A stretch of 64,000 bases of DNA from Brasenia schreberi. Its lineage: Eukaryota; Streptophyta; Magnoliopsida; Nymphaeales; Cabombaceae. Of this stretch, positions 12,800 to 23,900 are shown in pieces. The stretch spans positions 2,368,501 through 2,432,500 of the forward strand of contig JAYKKT010000046.1 of the NCBI GenBank assembly GCA_036023115.1, written 5' to 3'. The notes under the pieces are model-generated. The model did not search any database, had not been told where the DNA came from, and was given only the letters and a program-made list of their open reading frames with translations. A program made the translations under genes and the position numbers. The stretch's first letter is position 1, and each line of letters begins with the position of its first letter.

Positions 12800-13520
12800 A
12801 TTTTTTTTGTTTTTTATATTTCACCGTTTTGGGTTGAAGGATTGACTCGTTATATATTTTTTTGAAACATATTTTTTTGAAACGTAGTAAGTATATGAGT
12901 GTTTGTCTCAAAAGTTACATTTTTTTCTAAAAATGGAAGACGTGGTTGAGTTGCATCACTTTGAAATGAGAGATGTGATTGTGTCTCATCTCTCTCAAAT
13001 AAATAAAAGAAGTATTTGGAGCGTGTATTGTTTTTTTTGCATGTTTCATGGTTTTGGGTTTAGGATTGACTGTTAGATTTTTTATTCAAAACGTAGCACA
13101 GGAGTGTTTGTTTAGACACGTGTGTTTCTTCCTATTTTTTAGATGTATTGTTTTTATTTTTTTATGTTTCATGATTTTGGGGTGAAGGAATGACTCGTTA
13201 GTTTTTTTATTTGAAACATAGTAAGTATACGAGTGTTTGTCTGGAAAGCCGTGTTTATTTCTAAATGAGAAACTAGTTGAATTGCATCTCTTTTAAATGA
13301 GAGATGTGGTTGTGTTGTGTCTCTATCAGATAAAAGAAGTATTTGGAGTGCGTATTGTTTTTTTTTTGTATGTTTCATGGTTTTGGGTTAAAAGATTGAC
13401 TCGTTGGATTTTTTATTCAAAACGTAGTATGGGCGTGTTTGTATCAAAAGTCATATTTCTTTCCAAACGAGAGGCATGGTTGAGTCGTGTCTCACTCAGA
13501 TAAAAAAGTATTTGGGATAT
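12800..13520. repeat. Degenerate tandem repeat of a T-rich unit
   Basis: The motif GTTTTGGGTTNAAGGATTGA with following CTCGTTAG recurs at about 12827, 13052, 13173 and 13378. Each copy is followed by an AACGTAGTA-type block with GTGTTTGTCT, and two also by GAGAGATGTG and AAGAAGTATTTGGAG. Unit length varies from about 120 to 230 bp, so copies have lost or gained parts. No coding function is seen. Confidence 0.7.
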
Positions 13521-15310
13521 GTCTTCATTAGACAAGATATGTGTTTTATTCATGTTTCTCGGGGTATATATGTTTCAAATATTATATCTCTTTATATATT
13601 GCAGAATAACAAATAATTGAAGTGAAATCAATTATGGTAAATTAAATTTTGAGAAAAAAATAACTAATCAAAATATTTATTATACCGATAATAGATTTTT
13701 TGTCTAATTGGTCGATGGATTAGAATAAATATTTATTAATTGTGAGAGTGATGTCACTCGTGTTTGTGATGTTAGATATGGTAAGTAAGATATGACTCTG
13801 GTGTTAAAGAAGTGACAAATACAAAGCGACTAGAAATATTATTGTTAGAAATAGTTGATGAACAAGCACTCAAAAGGTAGAGTATCATTTTTTATTGACA
13901 TAAGAAGGTGACCGATGGTTATTAATAGTTGAATATAATATATGATAACTACCATCTAGGCATGTATTTTGAAGTGTATGCTTTTATAAAGAGAGACAAA
14001 AGACCTTATAAAATCTCATTACAAATTAAAGCATATTTTAATTCATTTGAAGTGAGTTGTAGTTTCACTGGATCAGATTTGGCTTGATCTGATTCCCTGG
14101 TTCATTTTCCAATTGGATCAGGTTTCACTTAGCCATGTCCATCGACTTGTCGAGCATATCTTACAGATGATTTTATAATTTGTGTCGCTCGGAGAGATCC
14201 GATTCAGTTAATCGAGCTTCGCGAACCCATCATCAGAAGTAGGTCCATATTCATAATGGGATTGAACTTCAATGGGATCTGAATCTGATATCCGTTAAGC
14301 TTGGATAGATTGAATCCATCGGTTGTGGAGTCCTTGTCATAGAGTAGGACATATGCTAACGTAGTTGGTCCTTCGTCTTGGATTTCTTAGTGGATTTGGA
14401 TCATCGTGAACGTGTGAGCAAATAAAAAATCTAACATTAAATCCTCTAAAGCTCAAAATTGACGCAACCTAATTCCCCTCGTGGTTTTCCTACTTTAGAA
14501 AGTCAAATGGTGTTATCTGGAACTTCTTCCAGAGATCCGAATCCAAATCATTTAGCTAATCCCAGTCTGACTGCTTCAATCGGAACCGAACTGCGTCAAG
14601 AATCAGTTGGAACCAGAACTGGTGACTGCCTGGTTTAGTTTCTATCACATCTTTCATAGAACAGAAACCAAAAGTTTTGTCTTTTACCTTTTTTAATTTC
14701 AAAGCTTTTAATGGTTTTTCCAGATTTAGGTGGTTTAGTTCTTGTTCCTGGTTTCAAGAAAACCAGAACTGGTCATGAATATATATATATAGAGAGAGAG
14801 AGAGAGAAAGAGAGTCTAGATTTAAATAACTTATATAGAATTAGAGAACCACAAAGAATCCATCCGAACCACCATCCGAACCATTTGATCTTTGAGTTGA
14901 ACGATTAAAGTAATAAACGAGAAAGCATTTAAGGATAAAAGTAAATGAAACTTTTAATTCAAATATATATATGTGTGTGTGTGTGTGATGCTTTGAAATA
15001 GCTTTTTATCGTCAGGTTTGCACGTCCAACTTATTCTATTGGGCATCTTTCTTTGTTATGCTCAAGCGGCGACCATCAAAGAGAGGGTCGATAAGCATGA
15101 AGCTTTGGCAATCCAAGCCTTTATCTTTATTGTGAGTGAGAGGGGGAGACAGAATATGTACTTCTAGCCTTTAAAGACAAAAGTCAATCTAAATAAACCC
15201 ACGAGGACAAAAAGCGAGGTTCTTTGCTTAATGCTTACACGTCTCAGTGTGGGACTTGCCTCTCAGTATTTTTTTTTCCAAACCCAGCCTACTTAAAGGA
15301 AGTATCTGTT

Positions 15311-15312
<2 letters not shown>
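13521..15312. other. Intergenic, no gene recognised
   Basis: AT-rich DNA with a TA/GA microsatellite near 14780-14815 and (TG)n near 14972-14990. The block around 14550-14790 has diverged GGAACCGAAC or AACCAGAACTGG runs that recur near 15780-16000 and 18000-18330. I see no coding exon. Confidence 0.5.

Positions 15313-15406
<94 letters not shown>
15313..15406. repeat. (AT)47 microsatellite
   Basis: 94 bp of uninterrupted AT dinucleotides, ending four bases before the MITE. A read-through frame made mostly of Tyr-Ile codons across it is an artefact. Confidence 0.97.
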
Positions 15407-15408
<2 letters not shown>

Positions 15409-15409
15409 T

Positions 15410-15597
15410 CTTAGTTGCATAATGTATTTTGGTGCATAATCTTATACTAAGATTTTCACCATTTTTGATCTTTCATGTATGATGGAGATTTGAATAAAAT
15501 GTATAAATGTATCTTGTACTTGCACCATTGATTTCAAAAAATAAATGATGGAGATGTTGTTGGAAGATTATGCACCAAAATGGATTATGCAACTAAG
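15410..15597. mobile_element. 188-bp MITE with 34-bp terminal inverted repeats
   Basis: 15410-15443 and 15564-15597 are inverted copies matching at about 32 of 34 positions (CTTAGTTGCATAAT at the left end, ATTATGCAACTAAG at the right). The interior is AT-rich and partly self-complementary, with no coding potential. TA-rich sequence flanks both sides, which hides the target duplication, so a superfamily cannot be assigned. The ends do not match the usual Stowaway terminus. Confidence 0.8.
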
Positions 15598-18340
15598 CCG
15601 ATATATATATAATAAGTAAGTACATAAAGAAATGGCCTCATCGTATGCTTGTATTTGTAGACTATTTTTTGCGAACATGAGTGCATGTTGCCAAACTGTG
15701 AATGAACCAATTACTGAGTTGTATGACATAGACATCGGCAGTTTGGAATTGGTTTGACAGTTTTAAGATAACTCAACCAGGTAAAAAACCAACTTAAATT
15801 GAAACCTGAACTAAGGACCACTCAATTTTGTTCCAATTCCACCTTCCATGGGACCGAGTCAAAACCCGCCGGTTCCATATTCTTTTCAATTCCAAAAATT
15901 TTGATGATTTTTTTCAGTTTCAAGCCGCTCACAACTCGAACCAGAACCAAAACTAGAACTAGCCCAGTCCCAATTCGTTTTGGGTTCACTTGAAATCAGC
16001 CATGTCTAGTCTAGGACTCCTTATATCCAATAGCGTTGTAACAAAACTTCCTCACGGATTAAGCCCAACACGGACATAATTATTAGATAGCAAAAGCAAA
16101 GAAAGTGACATGAGCCATGAAAATTGAGCTGGGTGATATGCTCTCTCTCTTGTTCTTTACGGGAGGCTGAAGATGGGGTTGCGTGCCTCAGGTCAAGGGC
16201 TAAAACTTATGGTCTACAACGTGCAAGTCGAGAGCCCCCCAGGTGGGCTAACACCCTGAATACCACTCTCTTGTTGGTGTATATCCTTTTCTCAAATGGA
16301 TTCTTATTTGCAAATACTTTACGAGTGGGTATCCACTCGCAGCCCTTCGGTTATTTCTTAATTTGCTTTTCATTAAAAGATTGAGCTCGGGTTCTGGATA
16401 AGTCAGTCGATGCCAACAATAATACGCATGCATATATATATATATATATGATCTTATCTATATTGTTCATTCATGTATGATCATTGTTTTCAATAACATG
16501 AGTATAATTACAATGTTTTTTATATTTTTTAAAATACAACACCAACTAAACCTTTTTTTATATTAGATATAGTCGGTTATTTCCATAGAACTCAATCAAT
16601 TGCAATACTAGCAACTAATTCAACATAAACTAGATCATTCTTTATTGTTTCTTTGTAACATTTTTGTGATCCTCTTCTTTTACTATTTTTATATTTCAAA
16701 AGTGAACTGGATTTGATTTTTCTCTCTCTATATATAGAATATATATATATAGAGAGAGAAGTTAGATGCTAGATAATTTAGTGGGCAAGGCGTTACTTGT
16801 GTGGAGGAGAGGGAATGCCAATAGTACAATAATGAAAAAGCATTCTCTTGTTAATGCCTCTGACGCCTCCATAAACTTAGATAATGCATCGTTGGTTGTG
16901 GCTGCATGCTGGTTCTCTAAGTGGATTACATTTGTCTTTTGCTTTTCTCCTTTTTGTGACAAAATTGGAAATCCTTGTGGATAATAAAACTTTCCCTAGG
17001 AAGGAAATAGGAGACGTTACCTTATATCAAGTTTTTTTTTCTTCTCAATTTTGACAATTATCTAAATTTCTCAAAATATCATGTGTCGCCCCTTTTCAAA
17101 ATATCATGTTACATTCAGAGATGAATGCCAGTATAAAAGGTCCTTTTTATTATCCACGTCCCATTTTTTGTATATTTCTCAAAATATTCTTGATAAACTT
17201 GGACAATTATCAAGATACTTTTTTTCATCCATCTCTCTTCTTCGGTAAGAACTATCATGTGTCGCCCCTTCTACCCCTTTTTCCATCCGTTCTTCACTCC
17301 TCACACTACTCCAAATATCGATTCTTCGATCTCATTTTATTTACAATAAAGGAACTCATCAAAATCTTTTAAAAACACGAAAAAAGAAAAAGGATAAGAA
17401 AAAGTGAAGAAATAGAAAACTTATTCATAGGTGATTCGGTGATTTGTCAAGATATTTTGGGTTTTTTTTATTGTTGTCATTGTTTTTTATTAGATTCTTG
17501 TCAGAAAACTCATAGGATTCTCATTTTGAGACACACTTAAGGCACAAATCTCTTTTTTTATTTGATTAACTAATTTTACTTTTTTGTTATATAGACATGG
17601 CTCATAGGATAATAGTAGAAGGGCATAAGATCACCGCTTTGTCTAGGAGACATAACACATACAGAAGAATGACAACATCAAGAAGATATTATGAAATATA
17701 CGAAAGTCGATCGGTTCTTTCTTTTTCTTCTTTCAATTTTCTTCTTTCTTGTTTTGTAAATCTTTCGTGAGGTTCGTAAGATATAATCATATAATTTTTA
17801 GCCGGAATTGAGTATGAAAAGGAGAAAATTTGTTAAAGAAATATTTTAGTATTATTATATTAGGGATTTGTGGATAACAAAAGGACTGTGCACATAATAA
17901 TCCCCTTTTCTTTTCACATGAGGTAATAATCTTTAGTCGAGCGAAATTGAGGCTGCATCATTTATATCAGAGACGATCGATTTCGGACAAACTGAAACCG
18001 GTGGTTTCAAACAATCGATTCAATTTTCTTGGAACTAGGATCTGGAACCAACTACCAAAATTAGTTTAGTTCAGTTTCTAGTTAGGAACTACCAATTCTA
18101 GTTTTTGTTCGAGTTCTAAACTGTTTGAAGCCCGAAAAATATTAAAATAGAAAAAATAGATTGTTTGTTTCTTATTCCCATCCGATTATGGTCTTATAGA
18201 ATGTAGAATGAAACTAAACGGGCTTGTTCTCAGTTTAGGTCCGGTTTGACTGGTTTCAATTTCAGTAAGTTCCTAGTGCAATTCTGTCATGATTCACAAT
18301 CACTGAGCTGATTCTAAACCGATCATGTCTAGTCAAAGAT
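15598..18340. other. Intergenic, with dispersed GGTTC/GAACC-rich relics
   Basis: Blocks near 15780-16010 and 17985-18330 consist of diverged alternations such as AACCAGAACC and GGTTTGACTGGTTTC, resembling the related block at 14550-14790. Similar sequence forms the subterminal part of many plant hAT elements, but no paired ends or target duplication were found. TA and GA microsatellites occur near 16430-16450 and 16725-16760. No gene is supported. Confidence 0.4.
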
Positions 18341-18349
18341 TCAACCATA

Positions 18350-18445
18350 CACTTGTTGCACCCAAAAGCAAAAGTTCACCTGGTTAGAGGGTTGACTCAT
18401 AAGTCGAAGGTCATGACTTCAATACCTAGGGCATGCATATGGCTT
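18350..18445 (+). mobile_element. tRNA-like SINE relic
   Basis: The sequence has a tRNA-like order: a box-A-like GGTTAGAGGGTTGACTC, then a box-B-like GGTCATGACTTCAATACC. A second diverged copy with the same order lies at 19045-19125. No tail or target duplication is visible. The call is tentative. Confidence 0.35.
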
Positions 18446-19044
18446 CTATCTCTCTGTGATAACCCACCTTTTGAATGGTGCCTTACCGTCGCGTTTATGA
18501 GTTTCGTATACTTTCTTATCTTAGTAGCGGTTTTGCCTAACCTCATCTTGACATTAAAAGAAAAACTTTTCCTTTAATAATTTCAATATAAATTTAGTCT
18601 TTCGTACCTCTTCACTTTTGTTACAACCATCTGTTGTACTTGTTTAGATAAAAAATTATCCCACAATTTATGAAAAACGAAAAAACACCGGACAACAGTT
18701 TTGCCAAGTGACAAAGTTGTAGTATAGACGAGCCAAAAGGGCATAAATAGTGTTTGATTTGGAATTTTTTTTTGGAGAGATGAACACTTATATTATATTT
18801 GATGTGAAGTGTACTTGTATTTCACGTTCACACATCGCTTGTACTTTTTAGATATTGAAACGTGCTTCACCTTATCCTAAAATATGTTTACCACTAGTTA
18901 TGAAACTAATCACGAGCACTCCCCCACAAAACGTCCGAGTTCAATACCCGAGCCGGCATCTGGTGGGGGTATAAACCCCATTTTACACGAGTTCAATACT
19001 CGAGTGTGTATCATGGGATATGTGAAAACATTGTAGCGCAAACA

Positions 19045-19125
19045 ACAATAGCTTGCCTGATTAGGTTGTCGATTCACAAGTTAAAAGGTCATGAGTTCTA
19101 ATCCAAGGCGTGCACCTTTGGCTTT
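19045..19125 (+). mobile_element. tRNA-like SINE relic, second copy
   Basis: The order GATTAGGTTGTCGATTCAC then GGTCATGAGTTCTAATCC parallels the copy at 18350-18445. It is followed by a short pyrimidine and A/T tract. Tentative for the same reasons. Confidence 0.35.
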
Positions 19126-20289
19126 TTTATTATAAACAACAAAGTCTTTTTTTCATACTAGAGGGGTTCCGTTATACGAATTATTTGTTTTCATATAGCT
19201 CTATTATAATATAATTTATAAAATTCATTATAAATAAGTTCGACAAAGTTTTACCCTCAAAAACTAATGGTTCAGGAGAAATGATTCCTTCCATAAATGT
19301 TGAATGTACAAAAGGGAAAAAAAGTAACAAAATTTGAAGAGACACGACACGAGAGTACATTCACCTGTCCTTGTCACGAACATTCGGTCATGGCTATTTG
19401 TATATAGACGCCTCATAATTAGGGACGCGTTTCCCCCGGCCATAGAGTGGCAAGATGCAATCTTCTGCCAACGGGTGAATATTCCATTTAAATTACAAAA
19501 AACTGGTCGTGAAATCCAGCAAGTCACGGAACCCCCAACTTATCAAACTCACAAGGAACTAAATTTTTTATTATTGCGTTTTACTGCATTTCTAACCCAC
19601 CATCCAACACAGTCCCCACCACCGTTCTCCCCTAGAGCAGTGGTGGATCTATAAGGTGGCATTGGGTGGAGTGAGTAGCCTATAAGACCCTTTCAGGTGG
19701 CGCGAATTATGTATACAACCACGGATTCAACGGTAAGCTACATGCTTTTCCATTGATGCTTTAAATTTCAGGTGTGTGTGTGTGGGTGAGCTCGAAAGAT
19801 GAAGAGCTATTTCTCTCTCTTACAAAAAGTGTATCCATCCAAATATATAGTAATAAGTTAATAATCGCTTTCACGAGCGGAAACGAGTCAAGCATACTGT
19901 GTTCATTATCAGTACATATGGTTTAATGCACCAACCACAAACGAGCAAGGGTTGAGTCGCCAAAACGAGCCAAACATACTGTGTTCATTATCATTTCATA
20001 TGGTTTAATGAACCGAACACAAACGAGTAATTGTTGAGCTGAACTGAGCCGAAATACAAGCGGCTTGGTTCATTTACCAGCGCTAATCGTGCTCCAGAGT
20101 TCACGATGGCAATATAATTTTGAATTAACACGCAAGATTTTGACGGGTTGAATGTAAAAGAAAAAAACTTTTGTGCCTTATGTCAATTTCTTATAGTTTG
20201 GACTTATTTATGCTTAGTCGTTGGAAGAAGACACGGTGGGAAAAGAAAAGGGTAACAGTCTCAACAGTCATCTGACAAAATTAGAGGGC
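19126..20289. other. Intergenic upstream of the NHX gene, no gene recognised
   Basis: Two related segments near 19890-19945 and 19960-20015 share CATACTGTGTTCATTATCA and ATATGGTTTAATG, a short local duplication. Open frames here show no family motif. The proximal part should contain the NHX promoter, but I cannot fix a TATA box. Confidence 0.4.
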
Positions 20290-20916
20290 GAAAGATCTCT
20301 CTCTCTCTCTTGGTTGGCTTCCTCTCTCTGCTTCTTATTTCGGTACGCCCTGTTCTCTCTAAAAAAACAAAATGCGAGTTGAGTTTTGTTAAGAAAAGGG
20401 TTGTATTTCTCTATGCTTAGTTTCATGGCGGGTTCGTGCAAGTTATCTGTTTGTGGTTGCTTGGAGGGTTGGTTCTGTTAGCGTTAGAGATTGGGATTGT
20501 TTCTCTAAGTTTCAATCTTGTTGGTAAGTATCTTTTCTTCTCTTTCCTCTTTGTTTATTTTCATTGTCGTCGTGGTGAAGACTTGAATAGGTCAAACACT
20601 GGTCTTGTTTTACTTGCTGATTGCTGATTAGTGTTCTAAATGGGCTCGGATCCATTGAACCCTCCCCCTCTCTCTCTGCTGCTGGATTGACAGGACGCAG
20701 AGTAGGACCAACACATATTCTCATTTGATTGGGGGCAGACCTAATTCGGTGGAGTTGCTGTATTAAAGAATTGATTTGGTCTTGGTATTTGGAGTTTGAT
20801 TTAAGCCTTGAAGGATTATTTGTCACAGGGAACTCCGGGTTGTTGATTTTATTGGGTTGCTGTTTTTCCATCCCCAGCTGTTTTACTTCGCTTATAGATC
20901 CACGGTTGTTAACATA
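20290..20916 (+). promoter_or_regulatory. 5' leader of the NHX gene, probably with a leader intron
   Basis: A CT-rich tract (20298-20335) is followed by sequence with a good splice donor (TTG|GTAAGT at 20523/20524) and a pyrimidine-rich acceptor (GATTGACAG ending at 20693). A leader intron of about 170 bp before the ATG at 20917 is therefore plausible. This is inferred from splice signals only. Confidence 0.45.
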
Positions 20917-23900
20917 ATGGTGCCAATTTCTACACTTTTGATGAATTTGGGGCTTGCAAATGGATCTGATCATGCCGCTATTGTTGCAATAAATCTGTTT
21001 GTGACCCTCCTATGTGCCTGTATTGTCATTGGCCACCTGCTGGAAGAGAACAGATGGATGAATGAATCAGTTACAGCACTTATCATTGTGAGTTTGAATT
21101 CTTAATTGACGATTCACAATTCTTTGCCTCAGAAGTGCATCGTTAAGACGGTTCTTTTTTGGTTTCTCTAGGGGTTGTGCACTGGAGGCGTTATCTTACT
21201 GATTACAGGTGGTAAAAGTTCTCGTATTCTGGTCTTCAGCGAGGATCTTTTCTTCAATTACCTGCTCCCACCTATCATATTCAATGCAGGGTATCTTTTG
21301 AGTTTTCATGATTGTCTTGTTTTGAAGCTGTTCCATTTTCCATACAGCTTGGGTTTGTATCTGCAATTATACTGTTTCTTTAGGGTCCTTGTGGTCCAGT
21401 TTGTTTAGGTTCTAGCCTCATTCCTGAACCAAACCAATATAATTGAATCTCAGTTTATATAATTGTAGAAACAAATCAAAACAATTATAATACATAAAAC
21501 TGAACCAAACCAAACCATCATTTACATATCTCAATAATTGTTATATTTATGTACATGTACGATAGTACTTCAGGCTAAGTTGGATTTGTAGGCCCATGAA
21601 CTATTTTCAGCCTCAGGCAATGAACAATGCAAGGAGCACATTGTTCAGCCGCTATTGGCACATATACACTTACTCATCACCCACAAAGCTGAAGGGCTAT
21701 AGGTAAGAGATCTCCTGTCAACAACTTGTTGATGTAGCAAGCCAAAGTGTTATAAGGGAGACATCTAACCTCATCAACTTTGTGACTGTGTTTTGTCCAA
21801 TGCTATGAATAGGAAGCATATTTTATGGACTGTCTATTGCTAAGAATAGGAAGGACATTTATTGGACGAACTTTCCCTAATAGATTTATGTGTATGTATA
21901 TATATAATGACAGAAGGTCCGAACTGTCCAACTGTGCTCAACTGTCCATCATAATCTGATTGGTGGTTTACTGATGCACCAGTTTCGGTGTAAATCTAAA
22001 CGTCACACTCATGATCTCTTTCTTTCCCATATTTTAAAGCAAATTCGATCATTCCCTCTGAGTGGGACATAGCCACGTGCCTTTGTTCTTATCAAGTTTG
22101 TCTTTCTAGGTGGTGGATCTTTAGGATTGTGAGATTCTATACACTTGATATCCGGATCTTTCAGCTTTATAAGGATCATAACAGCCTGAGCTTTTAAGAT
22201 CTGAATCAGGATCTTGTCATATATAATTATATATATATATATATATATTAGATCATGAATCAGCATGCGGCACGGTGTTAATTTACAAACTTAAGAATGA
22301 GATCTCATCGTGCATTCAATACTTTGGTTGTGATTGATATGTTTTCTTCTAAAAAAATCAGGTACTTCATTGCTTTCATGACATTCAAGCCAACTATATT
22401 TATGTAAGACTTCCTCTTTCATATTAATGTCCACTATGCTTATTCATGCTTCAGATTTCAGGTGAAGAAGAAGCAGTTTTTCCACAATTTTGGGACTATC
22501 ACTTTCTTTGGTGCATTCGGCACGATGATATCATTTGTCATCATTTCAGCTGGTATATATGACTCCTCGGCAGAAGTTCAATATGTTCTTTTGAAAAGTG
22601 TATGACAAGACCCTTTAAGCCGAGGAACATTTCCACATTTGTGTGCTGTCACTTTTTGTGCTAAATCATTTGATTTGGTGGACACTAACCCAAGAGCTGT
22701 ACTCTGGAAAGTACATAAATCATGTCAAAAGGTCTTTGGATTTTATTTATTTATTTTTTGAGCATTTTAGGTGATCCTACATAGTTTGTAAATAATGTCT
22801 TAGCAATGTTTGAAATATATATAACTTGCTTGTTAGCTGATGCATGTAATATGTTAATTTTACATGATCTTTCTTATTCTTTTAATCTGCAATTTCAACA
22901 AATTTACTCAACAGTGATTACTTTTGCAATCACACTTTGATCTTTATTTCTTATTGGGGTTTTGTTTCTGCCTGCAATTGCATTCTTCACACTATTGGGG
23001 TTTAGAACAACTGACAGATTCTTGCATTGCCATGATCCCATTTGTTGGAAACGCGGATGCACAACGGAGATTAAAATCACAAACATAAACGAAGAGGAAA
23101 TCTTGAGATCGGAGGAGGGGGCGGACCTCCAATGGAGGCCGCCCCCCCTCTTTCTCTCTCTTTCTTATTCACAGACTCTTCAACCCTAATACAACTTATC
23201 AGCCCTTATATAAGGAGCTATAAAACGTAAAATGACCAAAATACCCCTAGTATAGAAAATTACCAAAATGCCCCTACAGTTTCGGGTGAGTACAATAATA
23301 CCTAGAAACATAAAACTAACACAAAGACACTAGATAAACATATTCTTCAACACCCTCCCTCAAGTTGGGAGTGAGATACTTCGAACTCCAAACTTGCCAA
23401 ACAATCTTCATATCTGCTTGCAACGTTCTTCATCTGTCTTTATCACTGGTTTAATCTTCAACAACTTCTTTTGCTACAATATCTTCAACTCTGCCTTCTT
23501 GGCTGATCATATCAAGCAGCATCTCTGGCTGCAATGCAAACTTAGCCTTCCTGGCTAATCATCTCAAGCAGCATCTCTGGCTGTAATGTAAACTTAGCCT
23601 TCCTAGCTAATCATCTCAAGCAGCATCTCTGGCTGCAATATAAACTTAGCCTTCTTGGCTGTAACAATAATAAAGCAGCCATCCTGGCTGTCACAACATC
23701 AAAGCAGCCATCCTGGCTGTCACAACATCAAAGCAGCCATCCTGACTGTCACATCAATAAAGCAGCCATCCTGGCTGTCACAATCATCAAAACAGCCATC
23801 CTGGCTATCATATCAATAAAGCAGTCATCCTGGCTGTCACAACATCAAAGCAGCCATCCTGACTGTCACAACATCAAAGCAGCCATCCTGACTGTCACAT

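Noticed and set aside
15224..15439. 71-codon frame with a Tyr-Ile run
   Set aside because: Translation of the (TA)47 microsatellite.
20512..20973. 153-codon minus-strand frame
   Set aside because: It overlaps the NHX leader and first exon in antisense, with low-complexity composition and no domain.
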